Shown here: piece by piece, positions 1-6,423 of the stretch
Layout: the number at the start of each line of letters is the position of its first letter
Position numbering within the stretch: position 1 is the first letter of the stretch
Position numbers and translations under genes: made by a program
Notes under the pieces: model-generated
Told to the model about the DNA's origin: nothing
What the model saw: the letters and a program-made list of their open reading frames with translations, nothing else
Database searches by the model: none
Source of the DNA: Planctomycetales bacterium
GTDB taxonomy: Bacteria > Planctomycetota > Planctomycetia > Planctomycetales > Planctomycetaceae
Assembly: GCA_020050375.1 (NCBI GenBank)
Contig: JAGVKR010000496.1
Span: 1-6,799 of the forward strand
Direction of reading: 5' to 3'
Length of the DNA: 6,799 bases

Positions 1-1404
1 CTGGTGATCCTCAACGACAACAAGATGGGGATCTGCCCGCGTGTTGGTGGCCTCGCTCGAACGCTCGATCGGGCGCGAACGGCTCCGTTCTACAGCGAAC
101 TGAAACGGGACGTCAGTTGGATCCTCAACAAGGTCCCGCTCGTCGGCGACGCCGTCGAGCGAGTCCTGGTCCAGGCCAAAGAACTGCTGAAGGCCACCAT
201 CCACGGTGGAATGCTGTTCGAAGAGCTGGGGTTCCGCTACATCGGCCCGATCGATGGCCACGATCTGCCGGTGCTTCGCGAATACCTCGAAATGGTAAAA
301 AGTGTGAAGGGTCCGGTGCTGTTGCACGTCTTCACCGAGAAGGGACACGGCGTCAAGCCGGCCTGCGACGACCCGGTGCTGTTCCACACGCCACCACCGG
401 TGCAGCTCAAAAACAATGCCGTCGTATCGGTCAAACGCAGCTTGTCGCGGGCTTACACCGACGTTGTCAGCGAATCGATTTATGCGGCAATGGAGGTCAA
501 CCCTCAGGTCGTCGTGCTGACGGCCGCGATGTGCGAAGGCAACAAGCTTCAAAAGGTGCGCGAAGTTTTTCCCGATCGTTTCTTCGATACCGGGATCTGC
601 GAAGGGCATGCCGTGGCTTTCGCCGCCGGCCTGGCGAAGGCGGGCCTGCGACCGATCGTTGACATCTACAGCACGTTCCTGCAACGTAGCTTCGACCAGA
701 TCTTTCAAGAAGTGGCCTTGCAGAACCTGCCGGTGACATTCTGCCTCGACCGCTCGGGAGTCGTCGGAGCCGACGGCCCGACACACCACGGCGCCTTCGA
801 CAACACGTGGATGCGCGTCTTCCCGAATATGGTGGTCATGGCCCCCGGTGACGAGCTCGACATCCGCGGGATGCTCGATTTCGCACTGTCGTTTCCCGGT
901 CCGGTGTCGCTGCGTTATCCGAAGGCGGGAACCGAGAGCATCCCCCGTGCGGTCGAGCCGGTTCGCCTCGGTCAGGCGGAAGTTCTCGATTGGGGCCGCG
1001 ACGGAATGCTCATCGCCTGCGGGACGCTGTTTGGCAACTGCGTCAAAGCTGCCGAGCGGATGAAAGACGATGGGCTCGACGTCGGCGTGATCAACGCCCG
1101 ATTCATCAAGCCGCTCGACCGTGAAACAATTCTTCGGGCGGTCTCGGAATCCAATTTCGTCGTGACGGTCGAAGAGAGCACGCTCTTCGGCGGTTTCGGC
1201 TCGGCCGTGCTCGAAGCAGCCAACTCTGCCGGGCTGCGAACCGATCACATCCGTCGCCTGGGCCTGCCGGACGCCTACGTCGAGCTTGCCGAGCGCGCCG
1301 AGCAGTTGCACGAACTGGGCCTTGATGTCGAGGGTATTGTCCGCGCGGTGCTCGATGTGGCCGATCGCGGGAGCCTGGTCGGCGAAGGTGAGACCCTTTC
1401 GTAG
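1..1404 (+). CDS. dxs: 1-deoxy-D-xylulose-5-phosphate synthase, 5'-truncated by window edge
   Basis: DXS is a thiamin-diphosphate enzyme that condenses pyruvate with glyceraldehyde 3-phosphate to DXP, the first step of the MEP isoprenoid pathway; DXP also feeds thiamin thiazole and pyridoxal synthesis. Frame 1 is open from base 1, so the gene begins upstream; compared with E. coli DXS about 175 N-terminal residues are missing, including the GDG half of the cofactor motif. Visible in order (codons counted from base 1): the NDN metal/ThDP motif at codons 5-7, the YIGPIDGHD segment near codons 80-88, and a linker near codons 130-150. The pyrimidine-binding domain follows, with the catalytic Glu (GICEGHAVAF, Glu codon at 601-603), the IYSTFLQRSFDQ motif and DGPTHHGAFD. 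The last part is a C-terminal transketolase domain from about codon 325. The stop is TAG at 1402-1404. The family's usual Ser after NDNxM is Gly here, and the residue after the catalytic Glu is also Gly. The family call is very secure. Confidence 0.97.
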   Translation: MVILNDNKMGICPRVGGLARTLDRARTAPFYSELKRDVSWILNKVPLVGDAVERVLVQAKELLKATIHGGMLFEELGFRYIGPIDGHDLPVLREYLEMVKSVKGPVLLHVFTEKGHGVKPACDDPVLFHTPPPVQLKNNAVVSVKRSLSRAYTDVVSESIYAAMEVNPQVVVLTAAMCEGNKLQKVREVFPDRFFDTGICEGHAVAFAAGLAKAGLRPIVDIYSTFLQRSFDQIFQEVALQNLPVTFCLDRSGVVGADGPTHHGAFDNTWMRVFPNMVVMAPGDELDIRGMLDFALSFPGPVSLRYPKAGTESIPRAVEPVRLGQAEVLDWGRDGMLIACGTLFGNCVKAAERMKDDGLDVGVINARFIKPLDRETILRAVSESNFVVTVEESTLFGGFGSAVLEAANSAGLRTDHIRRLGLPDAYVELAERAEQLHELGLDVEGIVRAVLDVADRGSLVGEGETLS

Positions 1405-1621
1405 CACGCCACGCCCCACCGGCCGTGCCCGATGTCGTCTGTGTGGACGCGCAACGCGAGTCCCCGATGCAGGCGCTCCGCTTGCTGTTTCGTGCCATTT
1501 CGATTCCGGTACAAAGCGGTTTGAATGGCCGAAGCTTCTGCCTCTGTCAAGGTGAAATCGGCAACGTGCACGAATTCGCCGAATGGCGTCACTCACGGCG
1601 TGGCAGCGAGTCGCGCGGCAG

Positions 1622-1630
1622 TGGTATAAT
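1622..1630 (+). promoter_or_regulatory. Extended -10 promoter (TGGTATAAT) for the DUF2617-like gene
   Basis: The sequence TGG followed by a perfect TATAAT (1625-1630) matches the extended -10 element of housekeeping sigma factors. No good -35 hexamer lies 16-18 nt upstream, which is tolerated with an extended -10. Transcription would begin near 1637, leaving about 37 nt before the ATG at 1674. The in-frame ATG at 1629 lies inside the -10 box, so it would not be transcribed from this promoter; this supports 1674 as the start of the next gene. No transcript data were available. Confidence 0.5.
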
Positions 1631-1673
1631 GGCGTTGTTGTCAGTCGCTCATTCGTTTTCTCGAGTTCTGTTC

Positions 1674-2216
1674 ATGCGTGTCGAAGCCGCCCGTCCCGAT
1701 GTCACGAGCCTCGTGTTCCGCCTGTTCTGCCGGACGGTGCACCCCGAACTGCTCGATGTCTATGCGCAGACGCTCGTCCAGCAAGACGCCTATTCCGTCC
1801 AGTTGCAGATCTGCGACGCCGGGCACGTGATCAGCTTTCAACACGGGAAGCAGACGCTCTGCGAGGTCGCGACCAGCCTCGAAACGCCGTTGCCCCATCA
1901 TCGGCAGGTGATCGCCCGGCGATTGCGAGGCTATCGCAACGAATCGGTCGAGCACGACGGCGGGATTCTGTACCACGTCAGCTTTCAGGTCGAACAGCTT
2001 GAACCCGACGTGTTCCTGCAGTATCACGAAGAGCTGCTGATCGACGCGGCCCGCAGCCGTTTGGCGCACCGCTTCTCTCCCACGAGCCGCCTGTCGCCGG
2101 CTCCTTTGAGCGTCATCCAGATGGAAGAGCGGCCGCGAAGCCTGCTTTTGCACGCGTTTCACACGTTTCCGGACAACCGCGCCGTCGTGAAGACGCAGTC
2201 GTTGTTCGAAGTGTGA
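1674..2216 (+). CDS. DUF2617-like conserved hypothetical protein (180 aa)
   Basis: The function is unknown. The protein is soluble, with no signal peptide or membrane segment. It resembles, from memory, the DUF2617 family as found in planctomycetes and actinobacteria: a short N-terminal region with HPE (residues 23-25), an alternating strand-rich middle (about 40-110) and a conserved tail AFHTFPDNRAVVKTQSLFE (161-179). The frame is open upstream to 1425, but the stretch before 1674 reads like non-coding sequence and a TATAAT box sits at 1625-1630, so I take ATG 1674. No clear Shine-Dalgarno precedes it. The gene follows dxs in the same direction with a 269-nt gap and its own promoter candidate, so it is probably a separate transcript. 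It ends 13 nt from the convergent ThiO-like gene, with no evident terminator in between. The family name is moderately certain and the coding status is strong. Confidence 0.82.
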   Translation: MRVEAARPDVTSLVFRLFCRTVHPELLDVYAQTLVQQDAYSVQLQICDAGHVISFQHGKQTLCEVATSLETPLPHHRQVIARRLRGYRNESVEHDGGILYHVSFQVEQLEPDVFLQYHEELLIDAARSRLAHRFSPTSRLSPAPLSVIQMEERPRSLLLHAFHTFPDNRAVVKTQSLFEV

Positions 2217-2229
2217 CGCGTGATTCGGG

Positions 2230-3447
2230 CTACTCGCGAAGAGGCAAGCGGCTTGCGGAATTGAATCTGTCGGCGGCAAAGGGAAGAAGCTCCTCGGGTC
2301 GAGTTCCGGTAACGATCCAGTCGGCGAGGAGCTTGCCGGTGCCGGGCGCCAGGAGCACGCCGTTCTTGAAGTGCCCGCAAGCGAGCCAGAGATTCTCGAC
2401 GTTCGCGGCGCGGTCAATCACCGGCAAGCCGTCAGGAGTCCCGGGCCGAATTCCGCACCAGGCGCGATCGAACGGGACATCGCGCAGCGCCGGAATCAAT
2501 TCGCGAGCCGCATCGGCAAATTGCACACTGAGCGCGGGATCGGGAGTCAGGCGATCCGACTCGACGACGTCGGGCCCGGTGACAACTTCCCCCGAACGCA
2601 ACTGAAACACGAGGAATTGCCCGGCGACCGTCCCCTTGAGCAACGGTGGCAAAGGCGGCGTGCTGATCAACTGGCCGCTGACGGCGCGGAGCGGTGGAAG
2701 CGGGCTGATCACTTTCCCCAGCCACGCCGCTGACCAGCCGGTCGCGGCAACAACGTGCCGAGCTTCGATCGGGCCGGCAGTCGTTTCGACGCCCGTAATT
2801 CTTCCCTGTCGCAATTGAAGCCCCGTGGCGGCGACGCCGACCTTGATACCAACACCGCGACGGCATGACGCCCGAACAAGCGACACAACTGCCTTCACCG
2901 GATGGAGGTGGGCTTCGGACGGCAGGTGCAAGCCGTATGTCAATCCCGACCGTAGCGCCGGCTCGAGCCGGGCAATCTGCTCAGCATCGACCCCCTGCAC
3001 CGCATACCCCAGTTCCTGCAGTCGAGCCGCGACCTCCGCCGCCGATGGTCCAATCCGCTCGGCATTCACGTTGAGCAAACCATTCACGCGCCAATCGAAA
3101 TCGAACTCGGGACGCAGCGATAGTCGTCCCCACAAGTCGCGACTCAAAAAGGCGAGCGCGTGGAAACCGGACGGATGGAGTGGCCCCTGGTCGTTTGGCC
3201 AAATGCCGCCGGCATTGGCGCCACTGGCACCGGAAGCAAGCCTTTTGCCTTCGATCACCTGCACTTTGGCCCCGCGTTCCGCCAGGAAATAGCCGATCGC
3301 CAGACCGACCAGGCCTCCGCCGACGACCAGCACGTCGGGCGTGCGGTGTGCAATCTGTCGCTCAGGGCACGCCAGAACCGCCTGCTCGGCAGGCGTCAAC
3401 GTGGCGAACCAGACGGAATCTGTTGCAAGCGGCGTTTCGCGGTTCAT
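2230..3447 (-). CDS. thiO: FAD-dependent amine oxidase, glycine oxidase (ThiO)-like
   Basis: This is a DAO-family flavoprotein; the closest motif match is glycine oxidase ThiO, which oxidises glycine to dehydroglycine for the thiamin thiazole. Numbered from ATG 3447 (405 aa): the FAD Rossmann motif GGGLVG (43-48), an acidic strand end Glu66 for ribose, the ASGASGANAGGI flavin loop (71-82), CGIRPGTPDGLP (331-342) whose Arg matches the carboxylate-binding Arg of B. subtilis ThiO, and GHFKNGVLLAPGTG (358-371). Family members usually have Arg where this last motif has Lys361. About 38 residues precede the Rossmann fold, longer than usual. ATG 3447 is preferred over the in-frame GTG 3453 because GGTGA lies just before it, at a distance suitable for 16S pairing. 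The gene lies 30 nt after the 62-aa membrane gene, on the same strand as purEK. With no thi genes nearby, another small amino acid or sarcosine could be the substrate; the fold is certain, the symbol less so. Confidence 0.87.
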   Translation of the reverse strand: MNRETPLATDSVWFATLTPAEQAVLACPERQIAHRTPDVLVVGGGLVGLAIGYFLAERGAKVQVIEGKRLASGASGANAGGIWPNDQGPLHPSGFHALAFLSRDLWGRLSLRPEFDFDWRVNGLLNVNAERIGPSAAEVAARLQELGYAVQGVDAEQIARLEPALRSGLTYGLHLPSEAHLHPVKAVVSLVRASCRRGVGIKVGVAATGLQLRQGRITGVETTAGPIEARHVVAATGWSAAWLGKVISPLPPLRAVSGQLISTPPLPPLLKGTVAGQFLVFQLRSGEVVTGPDVVESDRLTPDPALSVQFADAARELIPALRDVPFDRAWCGIRPGTPDGLPVIDRAANVENLWLACGHFKNGVLLAPGTGKLLADWIVTGTRPEELLPFAADRFNSASRLPLRE

Positions 3448-3477
3448 TTTCACCGAATGGATTTGAACGAATGCGGA

Positions 3478-3666
3478 TTAGGCCCGACGGTCGTGCCGGG
3501 GATTGGGTCTGTCGGACTGAGAAGTTGCGTCTTGCGACGAGGAAGGATCGTCCACATGTCGTCTGTTGTAGTGCCACGTCAGATGGATTTTTTGCCCAAG
3601 CAAAACGATCACGACGAGGCCAACTATGACCCAGAACCACGGAGTAAATCGCTGTTGCTCGCTCAT
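3478..3666 (-). CDS. Small single-pass membrane protein (62 aa), unknown function
   Basis: I do not recognise a family. The short frame starts at ATG 3666 and ends with TAA. Residues 9-24 (WFWVIVGLVVIVLLG core) form one strong membrane helix, followed by an aromatic/basic belt (HLTWHYNRR, 28-36) and then a polar, probably disordered tail rich in Ser, Asp, Arg and Pro. The basic belt after the helix suggests a cytosolic C-terminus. The gene fits neatly between its same-strand neighbours, 35 nt after the purK stop and 30 nt before the ThiO-like start, as expected of a real gene in a compact cluster. No Shine-Dalgarno is visible. A TATAAT on the minus strand at 3678-3673 would start transcription almost at the ATG, which would give a leaderless message. 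The overlapping plus-strand frames here look like noise. Confidence 0.6.
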   Translation of the reverse strand: MSEQQRFTPWFWVIVGLVVIVLLGQKIHLTWHYNRRHVDDPSSSQDATSQSDRPNPRHDRRA

Positions 3667-3672
3667 TCCGCA

Positions 3673-3678
3673 ATTATA
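3673..3678 (-). promoter_or_regulatory. TATAAT -10 box before the 62-aa membrane gene
   Basis: The minus strand carries a perfect TATAAT ending 6 nt before ATG 3666. A start about 7 nt downstream would fall on or next to the start codon, so the message would be leaderless or nearly so. No good -35 is present at normal spacing: the best hexamer, CTGACT at 3705-3700, is 21 nt away. It could be an internal promoter for the 62-aa gene and the ThiO-like gene, or simply the AU-rich tail of the hairpin upstream. Confidence 0.3.
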
Positions 3679-3697
3679 CGCCCGTCGACGATGGGCG
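3679..3697 (-). terminator. Hairpin after purK, possible weak terminator or attenuator
   Basis: Four bases after the purK stop, CGCCC (3679-3683) and GGGCG (3693-3697) are complementary. The pairing extends inward through TC/GA (3685-3686 with 3690-3691) to a three-base loop. In the purK transcript this is an 8-position stem with one A-C mismatch, followed directly by UAUAAUU. The tail has only a few uridines, so termination would be partial at best. It may separate purEK from the two downstream genes. Confidence 0.3.
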
Positions 3698-3701
3698 GGA
3701 G

Positions 3702-4868
3702 TCAGGAGGGCAATTGCCCTGATTCGCCTCGTCGGAACGTCAGCGCCTGGCGCGCCTGGAGGACGCGCTCACGCGCCAATGCGGTTTCCGCGGCGAGCGC
3801 GGTCAAATGCCCCATCTTGCGACCAGGCCGCGCCTGGAGCTTCCCGTACAAGTGCAGTTTGACATCGGGGAACGCACACGCCGAACTCCAATCCGGCTCG
3901 CCTGGCTCCCATAAATCGCCGAGGAGATTGGCCATCGCCGCGGGGCGCAACAGTTCCGTCGAGCCGAGCGGCAGCCCGCAGATGCTCCGCAATTGCTGCT
4001 CGAACTGACTGGTCGTGCATGCATCGATTGTCAGGTGGCCGGAATTGTGCGGACGCGGCGCGAGCTCGTTGATTAGCAATCGCCCGTCTTTCGTCACGAA
4101 GAACTCGACGCACAACACCCCCACCACGTCGAGGGCTTCCAGCACGCCGCGGGCGATTTCGCCGGCTGCGCGTGCCAACCGTTCGGAGATTCCGGCCGGG
4201 CATGTCGAGATGTCGAGGATGTGCCGGCTGTGCGCGTTTTCGATTGCCGGGTACGCCACGAAAGAACGGTCGCTTCCACGAGCCGCGACCACCGAGACTT
4301 CACAATCGAAAGGCACAAAGGCTTCGAGGATGCCTTCATCGGTCCGGATCGACTCCCAGGCGCTGTTCGCCGCCGCCGGCGCGTCGATGCGAACCTGTCC
4401 CTTTCCGTCATATCCCCAACCGGCGGTTTTGAGCACTGCCGGGTAGCCCAGTTCCTCCAGGGCCCGGGTAAGATCCGCTGCCGAATGAACGGCTCGAAAT
4501 GGAGTCACCGGAAAGCCGGCCCCGTCGAGAAATCGCTTTTCACGCAATCGATGTTGCGTGACATGCAGGACGTTGCCTCCGGGGCGAACCGGGGCGAATT
4601 TTTCCGCCGCCGCCGCGGTGGGAGCCGGCACATTCTCGAATTCGAACGTCACCACCGCGACTTGCCTGGCGAAGGCCGCAACAGCGTCGAGGTCGTCGTA
4701 GGCGGCCTGAATTTCGACATCCGCCACCTGGCCCGTCGGCGTGTCGCTGTCGGGAGAAAACGTATGCACCCGATAGCCCATCCGCCGCGCGGCAATCGCG
4801 AACATCCGCCCGAGTTGCCCGCTTCCCAGCACGCCGATTGCGGCTCCCGGCAGGATCGCACCGCTCAC
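3702..4868 (-). CDS. purK: N5-carboxyaminoimidazole ribonucleotide synthase (ATPase subunit)
   Basis: PurK uses ATP and bicarbonate to carboxylate AIR to N5-CAIR in de novo purine synthesis, handing it to PurE. This is an ATP-grasp protein of 388 aa, slightly longer than the E. coli enzyme. Visible: the N-terminal nucleotide-fold motif [11 protein letters not shown] (12-22), TFEFENVP (74-81), [10 protein letters not shown] (105-114), the ATP-grasp glycine loop [12 protein letters not shown] (147-158), the metal-binding [13 protein letters not shown] (266-278), SQFEQQLR (287-294), MANLLGD (312-318) and HLYGK (339-343). The start is GTG 4868, which shares the tetranucleotide GTGA with the purE stop. 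A GAGGAG at 4882-4877, 8 nt upstream inside purE, is the ribosome-binding site. The frame stays open upstream to 5249, but that part is a shadow of purE. Overlap and spacing indicate translational coupling with purE. Confidence 0.96.
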   Translation of the reverse strand: MSGAILPGAAIGVLGSGQLGRMFAIAARRMGYRVHTFSPDSDTPTGQVADVEIQAAYDDLDAVAAFARQVAVVTFEFENVPAPTAAAAEKFAPVRPGGNVLHVTQHRLREKRFLDGAGFPVTPFRAVHSAADLTRALEELGYPAVLKTAGWGYDGKGQVRIDAPAAANSAWESIRTDEGILEAFVPFDCEVSVVAARGSDRSFVAYPAIENAHSRHILDISTCPAGISERLARAAGEIARGVLEALDVVGVLCVEFFVTKDGRLLINELAPRPHNSGHLTIDACTTSQFEQQLRSICGLPLGSTELLRPAAMANLLGDLWEPGEPDWSSACAFPDVKLHLYGKLQARPGRKMGHLTALAAETALARERVLQARQALTFRRGESGQLPS

Positions 4869-5368
4869 GGCAACGTCTCCTCGCGAACCTTGCGCGACTG
4901 TTCCTGCTGAAAGACGTGCAATCGTTGCCGCAAGTCGGGGCGGGTGGTCGCGAGGATGCGAACGGCCAGCAGCGCTGCGTTGATCGCCCCGGCCCGACCG
5001 ATCGCCAAGGTGCCGACCGGCACGCCTCCGGGCATCTGCACGATCGACAACAGCGAATCCAGGCCCTGTAACGCCTGACTTTGCACGGGGACGCCAAGGA
5101 CCGGAAGCACCGTCTGAGCGGCCGCCATTCCCGGCAGATGAGCCGCACCTCCCGCCCCCGCAATGATCACCACCAGCCCACGTCCCTCGGCGGTCGTCGC
5201 ATACTCGTTCATCCAGTCGGGGGTTCGGTGCGCTGAGACGATTCGACATTCGTGGGGCACGCCGAATTGCGTCAGCGTTTCATCGGCATGGCGCATCGTC
5301 TCCCAATCGGATTTGCTCCCCATGATGATCCCCACGAGCGGCGACGGGGGCGACGGTGCGGCGGCCAT
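4865..5368 (-). CDS. purE: N5-CAIR mutase, class I PurE
   Basis: PurE rearranges N5-CAIR to CAIR, the step after PurK in purine synthesis. The 167-aa length is typical of class I bacterial PurE, which is an octamer. Motifs: MGSKSDW (16-22, phosphate and substrate loop), SAHRTP (45-50) with the catalytic His47, [12 protein letters not shown] (70-81), PVLGVPV (89-95) and [13 protein letters not shown] (108-120), followed by a helical tail. ATG 5368 is chosen; an upstream in-frame TTG at 5410 would add 14 residues unlike the family, and conserved sequence begins near residue 11 of the ATG version. No strong Shine-Dalgarno is seen. It is the first gene of the minus-strand block and its TGA overlaps the purK GTG. 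Class I with a PurK partner means the two-step bacterial route rather than direct AIR carboxylation. Confidence 0.97.
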   Translation of the reverse strand: MAAAPSPPSPLVGIIMGSKSDWETMRHADETLTQFGVPHECRIVSAHRTPDWMNEYATTAEGRGLVVIIAGAGGAAHLPGMAAAQTVLPVLGVPVQSQALQGLDSLLSIVQMPGGVPVGTLAIGRAGAINAALLAVRILATTRPDLRQRLHVFQQEQSRKVREETLP

Positions 5369-5451
5369 GCTGTTTGACGGCAGAAGCTCGATTGGGAACC
5401 TGACGGACAAACGCTATGCTACCTCAGCCACGGCCGGGATGGAACCTTGGC

Positions 5452-5529
5452 GCTTGGGGCGTGAGACCTGAGGCTTGAGGCCTGAGGAGCACTGCCCAAG
5501 CCTCACGTCACACGCCTCAAGCCCCAAGC
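5452..5529. repeat. Inverted array of ten heptanucleotides (GCNTGAG), large hairpin
   Basis: The left arm, 5452-5486, is five contiguous 7-mers on the plus strand: GCTTGGG, GCGTGAG, ACCTGAG, GCTTGAG, GCCTGAG. After the 8-nt spacer GAGCACTG (5487-5494), the right arm, 5495-5529, is five 7-mers in the opposite orientation: CCCAAGC, CTCACGT, CACACGC, CTCAAGC, CCCAAGC. Oriented alike, positions 2 (C), 4 (T), 5 (G) and 7 (G) are invariant in all ten units and position 3 is the variable one. The arms can pair end to end (27 of 35 positions) or shifted by one unit (24 of 28). The array fills most of the divergent purE-uppP gap and ends 8 nt before the uppP ATG. It could be a structured leader, a protein-binding array or a dispersed intergenic repeat; the sequence alone does not decide. 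Confidence 0.85.
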
Positions 5530-5537
5530 CTGTATTC

Positions 5538-6383
5538 ATGTTTTCTTCCGATTATCTGCACGCGATCCTGCTCGGCATCATTCAGGGGATCGCTGAATTC
5601 CTCCCTGTCAGCTCGTCCGGCCACCTCGTCGTGTTCGGGAAACTGTTCGAGAAGTGGTTCGGCAGCCAAGCCGCCGATGCAGGTGAAAATGCCCTCTTCA
5701 ATGTGGCCCTGCACCTGGGAACGCTGGGGTCCATTCTCGTCGTGTATCGCCATGATCTGCGGGCGCTCCTGCGCGATTACCGGCTGTGCGCCTGGATCGT
5801 CGTCGCCACGATTCCGGCGGCCGTGATCGGCGTCTTGTTCAAGAAGAAGCTCGAAGCGACGTTCGAGCAACCGCTGCTGGTCGCCTGCGGATGGCTGATG
5901 ACGGCAACCGCGCTCTGGTACGGGCAGAAAATCGGACGAAACCAGCGGGCGTTGGCGGAGATGACCATCAAGGATGCGATTGTCGTCGGCCTGTTTCAGG
6001 CGGTGGCCCTGATCGTTCGGGGCTTCTCCCGATCGGGGAGCACGATTGCCGGAGGACTGTTTTGCGGGTTCACGCGTGAAGCGGCCGCCAAATTTTCATT
6101 CCTGATCGCGATTCCGGCGATCGGAGGGGCAGGCGTTGTTGAAGTCGGGCCGCTCCTCTGGCACGCGCTGACAGGCTCTGGAAATTCTGAGAAGCTGGCC
6201 CATTTATCTCGCGACGACGTGGGAGCGATGCTCGTGGGAGCGCTCGTCGCATTCATCGTCGGTTGGGTGGCTCTCGAGTGGCTGCTGCGCCTGATCGTCC
6301 GCCGCGGCGTTGGGATCTTCGCCGTCTATTGCCTGGTCGTGGCGCTGTTCACGTTCGCGTGGCAGGCGTACGAGCGTTTTTGA
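5538..6383 (+). CDS. uppP: Undecaprenyl-diphosphatase (BacA/UppP family)
   Basis: UppP is an integral membrane phosphatase that converts undecaprenyl pyrophosphate to undecaprenyl phosphate, recycling the lipid carrier for peptidoglycan and other envelope polymers; overexpression gives bacitracin resistance in other bacteria. The 281-aa length is typical of the family. The first signature is intact: QGIAE (16-20, the (E/Q)xxxE motif) followed by FLPVSSSGHL (21-30) with His29. The second signature carries SRSGST (164-169) with the key Arg165, but reads ALIVRGFSRSG where the family has ALxPGxSRSG: one extra residue and no proline. Several hydrophobic helices follow, including 190-210, 228-250 and 255-277. 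ATG 5538 is chosen because the upstream extension, to TTG 5475, lies in the heptad repeat. There is no Shine-Dalgarno, since the repeat arm occupies the usual position. The gene is divergent from purE. Confidence 0.95.
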   Translation: MFSSDYLHAILLGIIQGIAEFLPVSSSGHLVVFGKLFEKWFGSQAADAGENALFNVALHLGTLGSILVVYRHDLRALLRDYRLCAWIVVATIPAAVIGVLFKKKLEATFEQPLLVACGWLMTATALWYGQKIGRNQRALAEMTIKDAIVVGLFQAVALIVRGFSRSGSTIAGGLFCGFTREAAAKFSFLIAIPAIGGAGVVEVGPLLWHALTGSGNSEKLAHLSRDDVGAMLVGALVAFIVGWVALEWLLRLIVRRGVGIFAVYCLVVALFTFAWQAYERF

Positions 6384-6423
6384 CCGAATGCCGGCATCAC
6401 GTGCGAAGCGCGTCAGCGGCAGC

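Noticed and set aside
1641..2417. 258-aa antisense frame across the DUF2617-like gene
   Set aside because: It overlaps a better-supported gene and the end of the ThiO-like gene, and its composition is that of a codon shadow; no recognisable motif.
3160..4008. 282-aa plus-strand frame across the ThiO-like gene, the 62-aa gene and purK
   Set aside because: It crosses three well-supported minus-strand genes and has shadow-like composition with no domain.
4221..4910. 229-aa plus-strand frame opposite purK
   Set aside because: Antisense shadow of a clear purK; Arg/His-rich with no motif.
4869..5249. Long upstream extension of the purK frame (127 extra codons)
   Set aside because: It is Arg/Gly-rich, lacks PurK homology and lies entirely over purE; the GTG at 4868 with GAGGAG 8 nt upstream and the GTGA overlap mark the true start.
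5396..5403. GAACCTGA, a core string of the TPP riboswitch
   Set aside because: Considered because of the thiamin-related neighbours, but no CTGAGA element precedes it, the following bases do not match the conserved 3' half, and it lies just upstream of the purE ATG on the opposite strand.
6388..6397. 10-bp palindrome ATGCCGGCAT between uppP and the convergent gene
   Set aside because: No loop, no U-tract and a single copy; short palindromes like this are common in GC-rich DNA.
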